A DNA stretch of 64,000 nt from the NCBI RefSeq assembly GCF_003590775.1, contig NZ_QYUM01000003.1, positions 1,304,501-1,368,500 on the forward strand, written 5' to 3'. Position numbers and translations under genes: made by a program. Below are positions 45,354 through 53,360 of the stretch, piece after piece; the stretch's first letter is position 1; every line of letters begins with the position of its first letter. Under the pieces are notes generated by a model. That model had not been told where the DNA came from, did no database searches, and saw nothing but the letters and a program-made list of their open reading frames with translations. This DNA is from Sphingomonas cavernae. Its GTDB lineage: Bacteria; Pseudomonadota; Alphaproteobacteria; Sphingomonadales; Sphingomonadaceae.

Positions 45354-45818
45354 ATGAGCGACAATTATTACCAGTACGCCTATGTGACGACCGACTGGAA
45401 GCGCGCGATGGAGGATATCGCCCGGACGCACGATATTGGCGGCTTCATGGAAATGCCCGAGTCCGAGTTCGATACGGGTGAGGGACGAAAGGCCGTCTGC
45501 CATTTTGCGCTGGCGTACAAGAACGACCTGCAGTTCGAGATCATCCAGCCGCTTTCGGGCAACGCCAGCGTGTATCATTGGGGCCTTCCGGAAGAAGGCT
45601 ACGCCACCCGTTTCCACCATCTTGGCCGTCATTTCGAGGACCGCGCCGAGTTCGACGGTCATCTCGCGTCGGCAAAGGCGCGCTGGGCGCTGCCGATCGC
45701 CGCCGATACCCAGGGGGGCACCTATGCCTATTTCGATGCGCGCGCCGATTTCGGCCATTTCATCGAATATTTCTGTTTCCCCAAGGGCTCGCACCTCGAC
45801 GCAGTGCCGAGGTTCTAG
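45354..45818 (+). CDS. VOC/glyoxalase-fold protein
   Basis: 154 residues of the vicinal-oxygen-chelate type: paired beta-alpha-beta-beta-beta units with candidate metal ligands in FEIIQPL, RFHHLG and FIEYF. The closest familiar grouping is the glyoxalase_4/methylmalonyl-CoA epimerase-like VOC proteins. It begins a plus-strand unit VOC–KstD-like–SDR; the KstD-like gene starts 3 bases after its stop. It may isomerise or epimerise an intermediate. ATG 45354 with GAGAGGAGCGC upstream. Confidence 0.75.
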   Translation: MSDNYYQYAYVTTDWKRAMEDIARTHDIGGFMEMPESEFDTGEGRKAVCHFALAYKNDLQFEIIQPLSGNASVYHWGLPEEGYATRFHHLGRHFEDRAEFDGHLASAKARWALPIAADTQGGTYAYFDARADFGHFIEYFCFPKGSHLDAVPRF

Positions 45819-45821
45819 CCG

Positions 45822-47561
45822 ATGAGCGACATTTTCGACGTCGTCGTGATCGGGTCCGGCGCTGCGGGGGCCGCGGCAGCGCTGCGCGCCGCCGAACTGG
45901 GGCTTTCTGTGCTCATCGTGGAGAAGGCGCACAAGTTCGGCGGCACATCGGCCACCTCGGGCGGGGTGATGTGGATCCCCAATCACGGGCTCGACGGCGA
46001 CAGGGGCGACAGTCGCGAAGCCGCGCTCGAATATCTTGAGAGCGTCATCCAGTCGCCAGTCAATGTCGAGCGGCTGCGCGCCTATGTCGACAATGCCCCA
46101 GAAATGCTGCGTTTTCTCAAGAAAACGGGCGTGCCGGTAATGGCGGCGGCCTGGCCCGATTATTTCCCTGAAAAGCCGGGCGCGAGGTCCGATCGCTCGG
46201 TCATCGCCCCGACCTTTGACGGGCGCGAGCTGGGCGATGGGTGCTACCCGCTGATGCGCGAGCAGTATAACCGCTTCAAGCTGTTCCACCGCTACGCCAT
46301 GGACCTGACCGAGACCTTCGCGCTGATGATGCGCTCGCGCGGCTGGCAGTTCACGGTCGCCCGGATGATCACGCGCTACTGGACCGACCTCTCGACGCGT
46401 CGTGCGTCGCACCGCGACCGCCGCTTCACCCAAGGGGCGGCGCTGATGGGCGCGGTCTACAAGCAGGTGTTCGCGCGCGGCGTCGAACTTCGCATGGAAA
46501 CCAGGCTGGAAGAGGTGAACGTCGACAAATCCGGCACTGTGACCGGCGTGACGGTCAGCAACCATGGCCGCCGCTATGCGATCAACGCGCGACGCGGTGT
46601 CGTGCTTGCCGCTGGCGGGTTCGAGTGGAACCAGGAGCTTCGCGACCGTTTCTATTCCGTGCCGGGCCTTTCGCGCCATAGCTCGACCCCAGAGGATGCC
46701 AATCGCGGCGAGGCGCTGATCGCCGCCGAGAAGATCGGCGCTTCGGTTGAGCACACCGGGCAGGGCTGGTGGATCCCGACCATGACGCTGCCCATGCCCA
46801 AGGCGTCCAATTTCCACGAGATCCATCAGGCCGCATTCGATGTGGGGAGGCCATATAGCGTCTGCGTGAACCGCAACGGCGTGCGCTTCGTTGATGAGGC
46901 GACGGGCTATGACAGCTTCGGGCAAGCCATGGTCGACGATCATCTCAAGACCGGGGCCAACATGCCTTGCTGGCTGATCTTCGACGCGAAGTTCCGCAAC
47001 AAGTTCAGCGCGGGCGGGCTGATGCCCTCGGTCCACACACCCGACTGGCGCGTGCCCGGCGATTGGTGGGATCACTATATCTACCGCGCTGACACGATCG
47101 AGGCGCTTGCCGCCAGGATCAACCTGCCCGTGGAGCCGCTCACTGAAACCGTGCGCAAGATGAATGACTATGCGCGGACGGGCGTCGATCCTGAATTCGG
47201 GCGCGGCGGCAATGTCTACGACCAGTTCTTCGGCGATCCGACGTGCACGCCCAACCCGAACCTTGGCCCCATCGACAAGGCGCCCTTCTATGCGGTGCCG
47301 ATCAATAATGGCGACCTCGGCACCAAGGGCGGGCTGCGCTGCGATGCGCGGGCGCGCGTGCTCGACGGCAAAGGCAACCCGATCCCCAATCTTTATGCGG
47401 CGGGCAATTGCTCGGCGAGCCCATTCGGCGATTGCTATCCGGGCGCAGGCGGGACGATCGGGCCAGCCATGACCTTCGGCTTCGTTGCCGCCAATGACAT
47501 CGCCGAGCGCACGGGAAATCAGCGTGGCCGGCAACACAATCTTCTGGAGGAAAATGCGTGA
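45822..47561 (+). CDS. FAD-dependent dehydrogenase, KstD-like (second copy)
   Basis: 579-residue KstD-clade flavoprotein: GSGAAG at 11–16, FGGTSATSGGVMWIPN at about 39–54, and C-terminal YPGAGGTIGPAMTFGFVA. It is a paralogue of, but clearly divergent from, the enzyme at 29092. The next SDR gene begins with GTGA overlapping its stop, so VOC, KstD-like and SDR form one unit. Likely role: Delta-desaturation next to a ring ketone, followed by SDR reduction or oxidation. A 749-codon reverse-strand open frame across it is a codon-bias shadow. Confidence 0.87.
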   Translation: MSDIFDVVVIGSGAAGAAAALRAAELGLSVLIVEKAHKFGGTSATSGGVMWIPNHGLDGDRGDSREAALEYLESVIQSPVNVERLRAYVDNAPEMLRFLKKTGVPVMAAAWPDYFPEKPGARSDRSVIAPTFDGRELGDGCYPLMREQYNRFKLFHRYAMDLTETFALMMRSRGWQFTVARMITRYWTDLSTRRASHRDRRFTQGAALMGAVYKQVFARGVELRMETRLEEVNVDKSGTVTGVTVSNHGRRYAINARRGVVLAAGGFEWNQELRDRFYSVPGLSRHSSTPEDANRGEALIAAEKIGASVEHTGQGWWIPTMTLPMPKASNFHEIHQAAFDVGRPYSVCVNRNGVRFVDEATGYDSFGQAMVDDHLKTGANMPCWLIFDAKFRNKFSAGGLMPSVHTPDWRVPGDWWDHYIYRADTIEALAARINLPVEPLTETVRKMNDYARTGVDPEFGRGGNVYDQFFGDPTCTPNPNLGPIDKAPFYAVPINNGDLGTKGGLRCDARARVLDGKGNPIPNLYAAGNCSASPFGDCYPGAGGTIGPAMTFGFVAANDIAERTGNQRGRQHNLLEENA

Positions 47562-48328
47562 GTGAAGGGCAGGTTGCGATCGTCACGGGGGCTGCTGGCG
47601 GTATCGGTGAAGCGATCGTCCGCAAGCTCGGCGAACAGGGTGTCGCGGTCGTCGGCACCGGCCGCAACGAGGCGAAGCTCAAGGCGCTGGGCGATGCGCT
47701 CAAGGGGGCGATGCGGTTCAGCTATGTCCTTGCCGATGTGGTGGACGAGGACGCACCTAGGCGCATCGTCGACCATGCGATCAGCACCTTCGGAGGCGTG
47801 GCCTATCTGGTCAATAACGCCGGGGCGGGCGTCTGGGCGCCCGTTCATCAGACCACCGACGCGATACTTGATGAAGTAATCGGGATTTCGCTCCGCGCGC
47901 CTTTCAGGCTGTGCCGCGAAGTTCTGCCGCATATGGGCCGGGGTTCGGCCATCGTCACCATCGGTTCCACCTTCGGCCTGATGGGTGGGCTCGACGGCGG
48001 CATTTACTGCGCAGTGAAGGCGGGGCTGACCGGGCTGACGCAGACCATGGCCGCGCAATATGGCGAGCAGGGCATTCGCTCCAATATCGTCGCGCCAACG
48101 GTGGTGAAGACTCCGATGACCGAGGCCGCATGGGACTATCCCGCATTTCAGCGCATCAATCAGGGACTGACCCCATTTTACCGCGATTGCCTGCCCGACG
48201 ACGTCGCAAATGCCGTTGCCTTTCTCTGTTCGGACAGGGCGGAGTTCATCAACGGGCAGGTGATCGCGGTGGACGGCGGATGGTCGACGACGCGGATGAT
48301 CAATTCGCGCTTCGTGCCGCAGGAATAG
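47558..48328 (+). CDS. SDR family oxidoreductase
   Basis: 256-residue classical SDR: TGAAGGIG, NNAG, and YCAVK catalytic pair; C-terminal FabG-like (NGQVIAVDGGWS). GTG start at 47558 overlapping the stop of the KstD-like gene (GTGA), preceded by CTGGAGGAAAAT. Expected to act on the same pathway intermediate as the neighbouring flavoprotein, for example a hydroxy/keto interconversion. Confidence 0.88.
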   Translation: MSEGQVAIVTGAAGGIGEAIVRKLGEQGVAVVGTGRNEAKLKALGDALKGAMRFSYVLADVVDEDAPRRIVDHAISTFGGVAYLVNNAGAGVWAPVHQTTDAILDEVIGISLRAPFRLCREVLPHMGRGSAIVTIGSTFGLMGGLDGGIYCAVKAGLTGLTQTMAAQYGEQGIRSNIVAPTVVKTPMTEAAWDYPAFQRINQGLTPFYRDCLPDDVANAVAFLCSDRAEFINGQVIAVDGGWSTTRMINSRFVPQE

Positions 48329-48355
48329 CCGTCCGCCCGCGAGGAGCATAAATCA

Positions 48356-48372
48356 TATCACCGGGGCGGTGA
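48356..48372. promoter_or_regulatory. GC-rich inverted repeat upstream of acyl-CoA dehydrogenase pair
   Basis: TATCACCGGGGCGGTGA contains the inverted repeat TCACCG-ggg-CGGTGA and resembles the repeats at 28995 and 29017. It lies 148 bases before the ATG of the dehydrogenase at 48520, in the 191-base gap 48329–48519 that must hold that operon's promoter. Candidate operator or part of a terminator for the SDR gene. Confidence 0.35.
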
Positions 48373-48519
48373 ATTGCCGCGCGCGGGGCCGATCCCGTGT
48401 CGCGCCCTTGTTAGTACGCGCGCGAGTCCACTAACGAGCATAGAGGCGTCCGCCGCAAGGTCCGGACGCGCCGAAACTGTGTCTGGCCGGAGGCGCTCCT
48501 TTGTGGAACGAACAGCCCC

Positions 48520-49665
48520 ATGAACTTTGAGTGGACGGAAGAAGAGAGCGCGTTTCGCAAGCGGCTGCAGGATTTCCTCGCCGCTACGCTGCCCGATGAC
48601 TGGGAGCGTTTTTCGCAGCACGGCCCCGCATCGCCCGCGCTCACCGACTATGCGCGCACCTTTTGCGGCAAGCTGGCCGCCGATGGCCTGCTCACGCCGC
48701 ACTGGTCCAGGGAGATAGGCGGGCAGGGGCTTGATCCATGGCATCAGACGATTCTCGCCGAGGAAATGTGGATCGCGGGCGAACCGCGCGGCGGCCAGTA
48801 TATGAACGTCAACTGGGTCGGCCCGACGTTGATCAAATATGGCACGCCCGAACAGCAGGCGCGCTTCCTTCCTCCTATTACCGACGGCAAAGCCTTGTGG
48901 TGTCAGGGCTTTTCCGAGCCCGGTTCGGGATCGGACCTCGCATCTCTTCGCACGCGCGCTGTGCTGGACGGCGACAACTACCGCGTCTCGGGCCAGAAGA
49001 TCTGGACCAGCTACGCGGGTCTCGCCGACACCTGTTTCCTGCTGTGCCGCACCAGCGACGATCGCAAGAAGGGCATTTCCATCCTTCTCGTGCCAATGGA
49101 CACGCCGGGGATCACGGTGCGGCAAATCCCCTCGCTGATCGGCGAAGGCGACATCCATGAGGTCTTCTTCGACGATTGCGTCATTCCCGTCAGCGCGCGT
49201 CTTGGCGAAGAGGGGCAGGCGTGGGAAATCATTGGCTTTTCGCTCACCAACGAACGGCTCGGCATCCCGCGCTATTCGCTGGCCCGGGCCGTGCTCGACC
49301 GCGCGGTCGGCATTCTCAAGGAGCAGGGCGAATTCGACAGCGAAGCCGTACGGCTTGAGGCTGCGCACGCCGCTGCGCTCTGCGAGGCCGCACGGATGGC
49401 GAGCTATGCGATCGTCGACCGGCGCTGCCGCGGCGAGGCGATAGGCGCCGAGTCCAGCTCGGCGCGCTTCGCGACGGTGATGGCGGAACGCAAGGTCGCC
49501 GAGTTCATCGTCGAATATCTGCCCGGTGCACTTGTCGATGAGCATCCCTATCTGAAGATGCACCACCAGCGCGGGATCGTCGCGGGCATCGCAGCGGGGG
49601 CTGCGGAGATCCAGCTCAACATCATCGCGACTGACGTCCTCAAGCTTCCGAGGGAGCCGCGCTGA
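48520..49665 (+). CDS. Acyl-CoA dehydrogenase, large (alpha-type) subunit
   Basis: 381-residue acyl-CoA dehydrogenase: WCQGFSEPGSGSDLAS, GQKIWTSYA, and C-terminal GAAEIQLNIIATDVLKLPREP. As in the 43561 enzyme, the medium-chain Glu position is not Glu (GIAAGA). Paired with the shorter gene 49665, overlapping by one base (TGATG). Second heteromeric-looking dehydrogenase of the window; the pairs are related but not close copies. Likely acts on a branched or ring-bearing acyl-CoA. Confidence 0.88.
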   Translation: MNFEWTEEESAFRKRLQDFLAATLPDDWERFSQHGPASPALTDYARTFCGKLAADGLLTPHWSREIGGQGLDPWHQTILAEEMWIAGEPRGGQYMNVNWVGPTLIKYGTPEQQARFLPPITDGKALWCQGFSEPGSGSDLASLRTRAVLDGDNYRVSGQKIWTSYAGLADTCFLLCRTSDDRKKGISILLVPMDTPGITVRQIPSLIGEGDIHEVFFDDCVIPVSARLGEEGQAWEIIGFSLTNERLGIPRYSLARAVLDRAVGILKEQGEFDSEAVRLEAAHAAALCEAARMASYAIVDRRCRGEAIGAESSSARFATVMAERKVAEFIVEYLPGALVDEHPYLKMHHQRGIVAGIAAGAAEIQLNIIATDVLKLPREPR

Positions 49666-50585
49666 TGGATCTCGCGCTTTCATCCGACCAGATCGCCATT
49701 CTCGACGCGATCGATTCACTGGCGAAGCCCTATGCCGGCGCGCCGATCCACGACGCCGGATTCGCGCTGGTCAGCGACGACCTCGACCGTGAGCTGGCCG
49801 AGGGCGGTTTTCTTGACGTGGCGTTCGATCCCGATCTCGGCGCGGTGTCCGCTGCGCTCATCGTCGAACGGCTCGCACGCCTGCCCTATGCGGTGGAGGC
49901 GGCCGTCAGTGCGCTGGTGCGGCCCTTGCTGGGCGACACGCTTTCGCGACCGATGTGCCTTGTTGAAGAGGGCAGAACGCGTCGTCCCGTGCGCTTCCTC
50001 AAGGCCGGCGCGACCGTCGTCATCGTCGGCAAGGGCACGGTATCGAGCTTCACCGTGACCGAGGCGCAGGTTCGCGCCGAGCCGGAGTCGCTCTACGGCT
50101 ACCCGATGGGTACGTTACTGAGTGTGCCCGCGAACATGGCCGCTCACGACGTGTCGGCGGACGAGCTACGCACGCGCTGGCGCATCGCGCTCGCCGCCGA
50201 GGCAGCGGGGCTCCTCGCGGCCGCGCTCGACAGCACCGCCACCTATGTGACCGACCGCCAGCAATTCGGCCGGCCGCTCGCGACCTTCCAGGCGCTGCGC
50301 CACCGCCTTGCCGAGGCGCAAGTGCGCGCAAACGGCGTCTACTGGCTGGCGATGAAGGCGGCGGGCACGCTCGATGCGGGCGATGCGGCATTGGCAGCGC
50401 TTCATGCGCAGGAATCGGCGCGCGCGACGGTCTACGATTTCCACCAGTTCCTTGGTGCCATGGGCATGACGCTCGAGCACCCGCTGCACCTGTGGACCTA
50501 TCGCCTCAAGGCGTTGATTGGCGAGCTCGGTGGCAGGGGCGCGCAGGGCGTCGCGGCCGCCGATGCAATATGGTGCGCAGCTTAG
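49665..50585 (+). CDS. Acyl-CoA dehydrogenase, small (beta-type) subunit
   Basis: 306 residues; reduced N-terminal domain, clear C-terminal dehydrogenase domain (TYVTDRQQFGRPLATFQALRHRLAEA; FLGAMGMTLEHPLHLWTYRLK). ATG 49665 overlaps the preceding stop. Together with 48520 it matches the large/small pairs known to make heterotetrameric dehydrogenases. It converges with the EthD gene 9 bases beyond. Confidence 0.86.
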   Translation: MDLALSSDQIAILDAIDSLAKPYAGAPIHDAGFALVSDDLDRELAEGGFLDVAFDPDLGAVSAALIVERLARLPYAVEAAVSALVRPLLGDTLSRPMCLVEEGRTRRPVRFLKAGATVVIVGKGTVSSFTVTEAQVRAEPESLYGYPMGTLLSVPANMAAHDVSADELRTRWRIALAAEAAGLLAAALDSTATYVTDRQQFGRPLATFQALRHRLAEAQVRANGVYWLAMKAAGTLDAGDAALAALHAQESARATVYDFHQFLGAMGMTLEHPLHLWTYRLKALIGELGGRGAQGVAAADAIWCAA

Positions 50586-50594
50586 CAGACCGGC

Positions 50595-50972
50595 TTATCC
50601 GGCCAAAGCCGACTCGCATTCAACGACCGTCGCCATGCGGGTCTTCTCGCGGTCGAACAGTTGCTTTTCGTCCTCGACCACCTCGTCCGGCATGATGCTC
50701 GTCGCGAGGTAGTTTACGGTTCCGCGGAAGATGGCCTCGTCCTCGAACCACAGCTCGGTAATCACGTCGAATTGCAGCTCGTCGCTGGATCCCGTTTCGG
50801 GATTGGGTTGAGGCGTCAGAAAGCGCCGGACATATCGACTGACGCCCGATGTGTATTTGGCGCAAAGCGGCGCGTGGTGGTTCTCATAATAATCCTGGAA
50901 GGCCTCGAAGGTCATTCCCGGCCGCCGCTTCATAAAGAGCAGGATCTTGTAGGTCGTCACGCGATCCGCCAT
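50595..50972 (-). CDS. EthD domain protein
   Basis: 125-residue ferredoxin-like (dimeric alpha-beta barrel) protein of the EthD family: KILLFMKRRPGMTFEAFQDYYENHHAPL is the family signature with His-His. EthD proteins accompany P450 and oxygenase systems and catabolic operons with a poorly understood helper or decarboxylase/cyclase role. Start ATG 50972 with GAGAGGAT upstream. It follows the LLM oxidoreductase on the same strand after 97 bases. Confidence 0.82.
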   Translation of the reverse strand: MADRVTTYKILLFMKRRPGMTFEAFQDYYENHHAPLCAKYTSGVSRYVRRFLTPQPNPETGSSDELQFDVITELWFEDEAIFRGTVNYLATSIMPDEVVEDEKQLFDREKTRMATVVECESALAG

Positions 50973-51069
50973 GCGCGTTATCCTCTCGTCCGTTTTGTTA
51001 TGACGCAATCTGGCCACACAGTACCGGGGATGCCAGGCAACCCGGCTTGCGCAAGGAGCGACTGCGCGC

Positions 51070-51990
51070 TTACCCGATTTTCGGCTTGATCTCCTCGATC
51101 ACCCACTGCGCATAGTCTTCATATTCGGCGATGTCGCGTACGGCGGGTATGGGGACCGAACTCATCGTCACCCCCAGTTCCTTGAGCCAGCCGAGCCGGT
51201 CGACGATCTCGGGCGCGGTCATCCCGCTCCGCGCCTTCGGGTCGTCGATGACCTTGTGCCCTTCGCCGACGCGGCTCGTTGCAAAACCGTACATCACGTC
51301 GAAGGGGCGGCCGTCATAGCCGGGCTGCGACTTGATGAAGTCGATCCGGGCGGGGATGTCCTCGGGCTTGGTGAGATAAGGCCACCAGCCGCTCGCATAA
51401 CGCGCCGCGCGCTTGAGCACCGCCTCTGCCTCTCCGCCCATCCAGATCGGCGGATGCGGTTTCTGTACAGGCCTGGGCGCAAAGGCCACGTCGCGAAAGG
51501 ACACGAATTCGCCTTCGAACACCGGATCGTCCTTGGTCCAAAGCTCGAGGATCGCTGCGAGATATTCGTCACACAGCCGGCCGCGCTGGTGGAAGGGGAC
51601 GCCGAGCAGGTTGAATTCCTCCTCCAGCCAGCCCGCGCCGAAGGTCACCATCGCCCGGCCGCTCGACATCCAGTCAAGCGTGGCGAGCGCCTTGGCGGTG
51701 ATCACGGGATGCTGCAGTGGCAGGATCGCGATCGAGGAATTGATGCGGATGCGTGTCGTAGCGCCAGCATAATAGCCCATCGCGGCATAGGCGTGAAAAT
51801 GGTGCGGGCCCGACAGATCGACATGCGATTTCGGAATGAGGAAATGCTCGGGCACGCTGATCATGTCGTAACCCAGACGATCGGCCAGCTTTGCCAGTCG
51901 TGTCTGGTCCGCGCCGGTCACCGCCAGCTCCCAGGGCTGCATCGTGGCCTTGAGCTCGATAAGGCGCGGCATGCCGAAAGCGAACTTCAT
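51070..51990 (-). CDS. LLM-class F420/FMN-dependent oxidoreductase
   Basis: 306-residue luciferase-like TIM-barrel (LLM class, TIGR03619-type): MISVPEHFLIPK, SSIAILPLQHP, GWLEEEF.LLGVPFHQRG. These enzymes use F420 or reduced FMN; most sphingomonad examples are of unknown substrate. ATG 51990 has a near-perfect AGGAGG four bases upstream, excluding the longer frame to 52110 that runs through the hairpin repeat. It is not close enough to LuxA/LuxB to be called a luciferase. Downstream of the CoA-transferase pair on the same strand. Confidence 0.85.
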   Translation of the reverse strand: MKFAFGMPRLIELKATMQPWELAVTGADQTRLAKLADRLGYDMISVPEHFLIPKSHVDLSGPHHFHAYAAMGYYAGATTRIRINSSIAILPLQHPVITAKALATLDWMSSGRAMVTFGAGWLEEEFNLLGVPFHQRGRLCDEYLAAILELWTKDDPVFEGEFVSFRDVAFAPRPVQKPHPPIWMGGEAEAVLKRAARYASGWWPYLTKPEDIPARIDFIKSQPGYDGRPFDVMYGFATSRVGEGHKVIDDPKARSGMTAPEIVDRLGWLKELGVTMSSVPIPAVRDIAEYEDYAQWVIEEIKPKIG

Positions 51991-52010
51991 AGGACCTCCT
52001 ACACCACGAA

Positions 52011-52089
52011 GTACCCCGGCGAAGGCCGGGGTCCAGAGTGACAGGGCGCAGTGTCTCCGACTCTTGGACCCCGGCCTTCGCCGGGGTAC
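52011..52089. repeat. Large inverted repeat of two GC-rich REP-like units
   Basis: Two arms, 52011–52039 (starts GTACCCCGGCGAAGGCCGGG) and 52060–52089, are inverted copies with one extra T and a 20-base loop. Each arm is itself self-complementary (ACCCCGGC-GAA-GGCCGGGGT). Such elements are dispersed in sphingomonad genomes. Position upstream of the LLM gene could give a hairpin that attenuates transcription coming from the CoA-transferase genes. Confidence 0.8.
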
Positions 52090-52151
52090 TCGGCGGATGA
52101 AACCAACCAAGTCGGATATGTTTAGACTAGCTGCACGGGCGGGAAAGTCAG

Positions 52152-53360
52152 TCAGTCCACTATCGCGCGGGCGATCAGGTCATCGAGCTGATCCGAAGAA
52201 AGCCCGAGCAGTTCGCGATAGACATAGTCGTTATGCTCGCCGAGCAGCGGTGCGCCGCGTTCGATTGCTGCCTCGTCAGGGGACATGCGCCAGCCAGGAC
52301 CGATCACGGGCCTTGTCCCGCCGCGTGCGTCGGTGACCATGCGATATGCGCCGCTGGCCCAGAGGAAATCGTCGCTGACCAGATCGAGCGACGACATGCT
52401 CTTGAAGGCGGGAACGCCCGTCGCGCGAAGTGCTTCGGCGAGTTCGGTTGTATCGCGCGCGGCCGTGAGACCCGCCAGCGCGGCATCAAGGTCAGGGCGA
52501 TTGGTCAGCCGCGCGGCAAGATTGGCAAAGCGCGCATCGTCCACCAGCGCCTCGGCACCAAGTACGCCGCACAGCGCCTGCCATTCCTCCTCGCTCGCAA
52601 CGGCTATGCTCAACCATTCGCCACCGGCGCAGGGATAGCAGCCATGCGGTGCCATCTCTGGATGCGCGTTACCATCGGCCTGCGGCGCCACATTCGTCAT
52701 GGCGTGGGCGAACAGGCTGTCCCCGACCATCGAGGAAAGCGTCTCCACCGCGGACACGTCGATGAACTGGCCTTCACCCGTCCGCGCGCGATGGTGAAGC
52801 GCGGCGATCGCCGCAAATGCGGCGGACGCGCCGACCGTCGAATCTCCGTAACGAATGTTCATCCCCCTCGGCGTCTCGCCCTCATGGCCGACCAGATAGC
52901 TGAGGCCGCCCAGCGCCGCGAAACATGGGGCGTAACCGGTCTGATAGCCGAGCGGACCATCGGTTCCGTACATCTTGATCGAAACCTGGATGATGTCGGG
53001 CCGGATCGCCTTCACGTCCTCATAGCTCAGCCCGAGCCGCTCCATCGCGCCGGGGCGCAGATTGTCGATCACGATGTCCGACTTCGCGATCATGTCCCTG
53101 AGCAGCGCCATGCCCTCTTCGGACTTCATATTGACCTGGACGCTCTGCACCTCCTGATTGATGCTCAGGAAATAGGGCGCACTGTCGATGTCGACGCCGC
53201 CATAGGCGCGCATTTCGTCGAGGTTGGATTTGCTTTCGACCTTGATCACCTCGGCGCCAAGAAAGGCGAGCAGCTTCCCCGCATAGGGGCCCGCCCAGAC
53301 TTTGGTGATCTCGAGTACGCGCACGCCCGCGAGTGGTCCGCCACGTTCGGGAAGCGGCAT
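52152..53360 (-). CDS. CaiB/BaiF (family III) CoA-transferase
   Basis: 402-residue family III CoA-transferase. N-terminal Rossmann-like AGPYAGKLLAFLGAEVIKVE; predicted catalytic Asp173 in RYGDSTVG; GEGQFIDVS. It exchanges CoA between acyl-CoA and acid through a covalent aspartyl intermediate. ATG 53360 overlaps the TGA of the next CoA-transferase gene; two adjacent copies may form a heteromeric transferase. Activates a carboxylate without ATP, an alternative to the ligase at 35861. Confidence 0.88.
   Translation of the reverse strand: MPLPERGGPLAGVRVLEITKVWAGPYAGKLLAFLGAEVIKVESKSNLDEMRAYGGVDIDSAPYFLSINQEVQSVQVNMKSEEGMALLRDMIAKSDIVIDNLRPGAMERLGLSYEDVKAIRPDIIQVSIKMYGTDGPLGYQTGYAPCFAALGGLSYLVGHEGETPRGMNIRYGDSTVGASAAFAAIAALHHRARTGEGQFIDVSAVETLSSMVGDSLFAHAMTNVAPQADGNAHPEMAPHGCYPCAGGEWLSIAVASEEEWQALCGVLGAEALVDDARFANLAARLTNRPDLDAALAGLTAARDTTELAEALRATGVPAFKSMSSLDLVSDDFLWASGAYRMVTDARGGTRPVIGPGWRMSPDEAAIERGAPLLGEHNDYVYRELLGLSSDQLDDLIARAIVD

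Noticed and set aside
45288-47537. 749-codon open frame on the minus strand across the KstD-like gene
   Set aside because: It lies exactly opposite a well-supported flavoprotein gene, has no family motifs, and such long antisense frames are usual in GC-rich genes.
52011-52089. Transposon terminal repeats
   Set aside because: The arms enclose only 20 bases and no transposase; they match dispersed REP-like hairpins.
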